Source of the DNA: Thecamonas trahens ATCC 50062
Taxonomy: Eukaryota; Apusozoa; Apusomonadida; Apusomonadidae
Direction: 5' to 3'
Assembly (NCBI RefSeq): GCF_000142905.1
Contig: NW_013657621.1
Span: 117,615 to 181,614 of the forward strand
DNA length: 64,000 nucleotides
The notes beneath the pieces are model-generated. The model saw nothing but the letters and a program-made list of their open reading frames with translations, did no database searches and was not told where the DNA came from. Positions 60,901-64,000 of this stretch are shown in pieces. The translations under genes were made by a program, and so were the position numbers. Numbering within the stretch: position 1 is the stretch's first letter; each line of letters starts with the position of its first letter.

Positions 60901-63900
60901 GAGTGCTTCGACTGGGACAAGCGGTGGCGCGATGCCCACGAGAGAGTCTGGGCACGTGAGGCCAGCACCTTCTGTTGGCCGTTCTCTCCACTGTCGCAAC
61001 GACTTGCAGATGACAATGACTGAGAGTGGACGGGCTTGCGGCGATGCGGCTGACCGACGACAGAGAGCGACGACGAGATGGTAGCGAGTGGCATGAGTAC
61101 ATCGACCGAATGCGCCGAACCACCCGAGGATGAAGAGTCTGTGTTCGACTCGATGTTGGCCATGGCCGACCGACCTGGCTTGGATGCCTCCAGCACCGAC
61201 ATCGACTGCGAGAGGGCCGACTCAAGCGAGACGCGAGTGGACCGAGAAGTGCTCTTCTTGAGCGGGCGGGTTCGAGGGACTTGCGACGAGAGAGAGCCCG
61301 AACACGAGGGAGACGAGTGTAAAGCCATTGCATCCGGCGGTGGCGACGGTGACGGCGACGACGACGGCGACGCCGACAGTGATGACGATGGCGATGACGG
61401 CTCGTAGATGTATGAGCCGTGGGACGAGGTCGTGGAGGAGGAGCAAAACGACGACGAGGCTGGCACTGACGAGGCAGCCACCTTAGCACTGTCACATTCG
61501 ATGCAGCACTCGGATGTAGAGCGGGAGAAGAGCGAAGATCCTGAGCCATGGATGCGAGAGCGGTTAGTTGAGAGTCTATGGGAGATGCCCGAGGCCGATG
61601 ACGCAGCCGAGTTGGCACTGTAGAGGAGGTTAGTCGAAGCTCGGCGTGAGAGGCGACCCGCGCTGGCTCCGCGAGCGATGTCGCGCAGGGGCTTGTCACG
61701 AGAGGCAACAGTGGCGCGAGGAGTAGAGACGGACGAGAGGGAGAAGAGCGAATCCGAGTCCGAGGCGTTGGCAAAGACGCGTGGGGAAGCCTGGACGGTG
61801 CTGTAGGCCTTTCCGGCGAGAAGGCTCATGACTTGCTCGAGCGCATCCTCGGCCGATGCCGCGCCCGACATGGCTGCACGGGCCTGACCATAGATTCGGC
61901 GCATGTGGGAACGAGGCGTGACATGGCCAGTCGCGCGCGTTGCCGCTGGTGACTGTATGGCTGGTGCCGATGTGGCACTCGAGGCAGGGGCATGCGGTGG
62001 CAAGTCCGCACTCGTCAAGAGCGACATGGGAGTGGCAGTCTCGGCAAAGAGCAGCGGAATGTTGACCGACGGCGATGGGACAGATGCAGCACAGACACTC
62101 GACCTGCTGGCGGTGGCACTGCTCTTTCCAGAACGATCCAGCTGAAGTGACGAGTCGACGACGTGGCGTAGCTCGCTGGCAGAAGGAGGGGAAGCGGTAG
62201 CATTCCGGAACCGCTCTGCCGCTGACGGCGATGATGTTGGCGAAGATGATGACGACGTCGATGACGATGTTGAGCTTTCGCTCCTGCCGCTCGACGCGTG
62301 GCGCTTGAAGGAGACTACGTCCGACTCGCCGTATGAAGTGTAGCGGCGACGCGAGTACGCACTCACAAGTGATGAATCATTGAGATAGACCGTGGTAGAG
62401 TATGAGAACGAGTCAAGGGTACCACTTGAGTTGTCCAAGTTGGAACGGCGGGAGTGCGAGCTTCGTGCAGCGCGCGAGCCACGCTGCAGTGCAGTGGCAG
62501 AGATACGAGGCAAGGCGACGGGTGCGTCGGTTCCGGGGACGCCTGGGACGCGTTGAGCGGCATCGAGTGTGAGTGAGGAGCGACGGCTGCGGCGCTGACG
62601 CGATGAGCGATGGCGGCTACGGCGCTTGTGCTCACGACGGGCAGTGAGGGCAACGGTGGCGAGTGTCGATGTTGGCTCAGGACTCGCCAGATTGGGCGAG
62701 GCATCCCCAGCGACAGGTGGCGAGTGGCTATGGAGAAACGAGGATAGGACGCCGCCGGAGACAGCCATGTCCTGCAAGACCATGGGGGAGAGAACGCCGC
62801 GCTCGATGGTGCTGGTGCGTGCAGCGGACGACGACGATCTCAACGAGGCGGCTTGTAAGCCGCTTGCCGGCCTTGCGGAGCTGTGCGGGCTCGTCGGGGA
62901 GCTCACGTCTGTGCTCGGCGAGGGAGAGGAAGATGGCGAAACCGAGACTTTTCGAGCATGCGACATTGCGCGCTTGGGAAGCTTGGACGCGAGCGAGTAT
63001 TTTCGTGTCGACCCACGGTAGAGCGCTTTCACCACCTGCGGGTCGAGCGAGTCGGCCCGTGGCTGAGTCTTCTTGCGGGCGGCGGCCATGATGGCAGCTT
63101 CGCCCAGCGAGCGCGAGCGCTCGAGCGAAGGCGTGTTTCCACATGCAACCAACGAGTCGGTGTCGTTGACATCGACAGTGAGGCCAAGCGAGGATTCGGA
63201 CCGGGAGGAGCAGGCGTCAGGATGGATTGAGAGGCGGGCGCGCGGTGGCGAGATTGGCGGAGATGTCGACGCCGTCGAGCTCGCTGCACCAGGCGATGCC
63301 CGGCGCGCACCGGAGAGAGCCGATAGGCGGCTGCTGTGGGAGGAGCGCCCCGAGTGCGGGGCGGACGAGCGGGCCAAGCTTCCGCTACCGAGCTCTCTGC
63401 AGGGCAACGGGGTCATGCGGATGTCTGCAGAAGAGGGCTTGATGAGAAAAAGGTCAGGCCCGCGCGGAGCGACCGATCCGGAAGCGAGCGATGAGTGTGA
63501 TGCGGTTCCGGACGATCGCAATCGCGACCGCGACCTCGACGTTGACGCTGACCGCGGCGACGACAGTGATGACGACGATGAGGCCGACGACGACATTGTC
63601 CCTTCATAGTCGGAAGTCATGCAACCTGACTGATAGTCGTTCGAGAAGAAACGCTCAAACGCGCGGTTGACTGAAATGACACACATGCGGTCAAGGTTGT
63701 CAGCCGAGACGACGGCGAGCGGAATGGGGACCGACTCGATAACGGCTTCGGCAAAGTGCTGGGCTGCGAGGATGTCGAGCTGGACTTGGACTCGATCGGT
63801 GATGTCGACGCCGACGCAAAAGAGGCCGTCGACGTGCCCATCCGTACCAAAACGCGGCGTGATGTTGAGGACAATGGTACAGGCAGGTTCGAGCGCCGAG

Positions 63901-64000
63901 TTAGCGCCGGTGGTACACGAAGCGAGCGAAATGCTCTTGGCAGTAGGCGTGTTGTGCGCCGATTGGCGACCGGCGGGCCGCCACGCGGTCTGCTCCACAA
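57991..64000 (-). CDS. PAS hybrid histidine kinase with two receiver domains (5' partial, disrupted)
   Basis: The 5' end lies beyond 64000. From the right edge: a PAS/PAC end (HVDGLFCVGVDITDRVQVQL), a second PAS domain starting IPLAVVSADNLDRMCVISVN that is interrupted by about 950 Ser-rich residues and resumes near 60740 (MPEVIAAIYSLRDLIASG ... NLYLMSIRDLTHERHAME). Then HisKA with the phospho-acceptor in FIARLSHELRNPLNGVLGNV, and HATPase with LSNAIKFT (N box) and DTGIGI (G1). The G2 box (normally GTGLGLS) is reduced to AQLSLSISKKFV. A first receiver-like domain (LLVVDENPHIGGIIVAML) lacks the acceptor Asp (VILSINM). The C-terminal receiver has VLVVEDSLINQ, LMDISMPIMDG with the acceptor Asp, and FVAKP Lys; it ends at 57991. 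The reading frame breaks at three short tandem duplications. It could be an expressed kinase misassembled here, or a decaying gene. Confidence 0.85.
58340..58433. repeat. 47-bp tandem duplication inside the C-terminal receiver
   Basis: Two identical 47-bp units, 58340-58386 and 58387-58433. On the minus strand each encodes YAILMDISMP with flanking bases. Since 47 is not a multiple of three, the second copy breaks the frame; with one copy the receiver reads continuously through the acceptor Asp. Confidence 0.96.
58491..58570. repeat. 40-bp tandem duplication inside the kinase gene
   Basis: Two identical 40-bp units, 58491-58530 and 58531-58570 (gacaacgagaacacggcgct plus tgggctcgggctcgggctcg). 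On the minus strand they encode PEPEPKRRVLVV, the first beta strand of the receiver. The unit length is out of frame. Confidence 0.96.
59532..59557. repeat. 13-bp tandem duplication at the HATPase/receiver junction
   Basis: Two identical copies of tgacaaacttctt. On the minus strand the single-copy reading is SKKFVNLMGGEMYC, the expected end of an HATPase domain; the second copy shifts the frame. Confidence 0.96.

Noticed and set aside
1-64000. tRNA, rRNA, CRISPR arrays, transposases and viral genes
   Set aside because: I looked for tRNA B-box-like sequence, direct repeats with unique spacers, and transposase, integrase or polymerase motifs and saw none. The tandem arrays lack unique spacers. 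A covariance-model or profile search would be needed to exclude short RNA genes.

Overview
This window is nuclear DNA from a GC-rich eukaryotic protist. It carries intron-bearing genes for eukaryote-only proteins (RPL9, RPA1, SEC13, V-ATPase subunit C, IRE1, TRIM37). The mix of animal/amoebozoan-like genes with hybrid histidine kinases, large FG-GAP surface proteins and many PH, ankyrin and LRR proteins fits a free-living heterotrophic flagellate. An apusomonad such as Thecamonas is my best guess, but this is inference from gene content only. About 22 genes fill 64 kb, and several convergent pairs end only 9-61 bp apart.

Layout: SEC13 exon 1 (-, runs off the left edge); polyprenal reductase SRD5A3-like (-); RPL9 (+); FG-GAP type I membrane protein (-); PlsB/GPAT-family acyltransferase (+); small PH protein (+); mitochondrial-type peptide deformylase (+); F-box-like/ankyrin protein (-); PH + RS-repeat + ARM-like protein (-); a 1.34-kb tandem duplication carrying two near-identical two-TM proline-rich genes (-); a CARMIL-like PH/LRR protein (-); IRE1 (+); TRIM37 (-); a 2190-aa FG-GAP/beta-helix/Cys-rich/multi-TM protein (+); a double-PH protein (+); a small nuclear-type protein (-); a long Ala/Arg/Glu coiled-coil protein (+); ETF-ubiquinone oxidoreductase (-); an unrecognised basic protein (+); a MYND zinc-finger protein (-); RPA1 (-, intron contains an assembly gap); V-ATPase subunit C (-); and a PAS hybrid histidine kinase (-, runs off the right edge).

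Functional threads: SRD5A3 (dolichol synthesis for N-glycosylation), SEC13 (COPII) and IRE1 (unfolded-protein response) all serve the ER. ETF-QO and the deformylase serve mitochondria. There is no operon-like grouping.

Cross-cutting signals: (i) all seven introns I can place lie near the 5' end of their gene and start GTAYGY; (ii) poly-C tracts on the sense strand precede many start codons; (iii) nearly every gene boundary or intron has its own minisatellite; (iv) seven or more conserved genes need exactly one extra base to stay in frame, which points to base-omission errors in the assembly; (v) the histidine kinase has three short out-of-frame tandem duplications next to missing conserved blocks.
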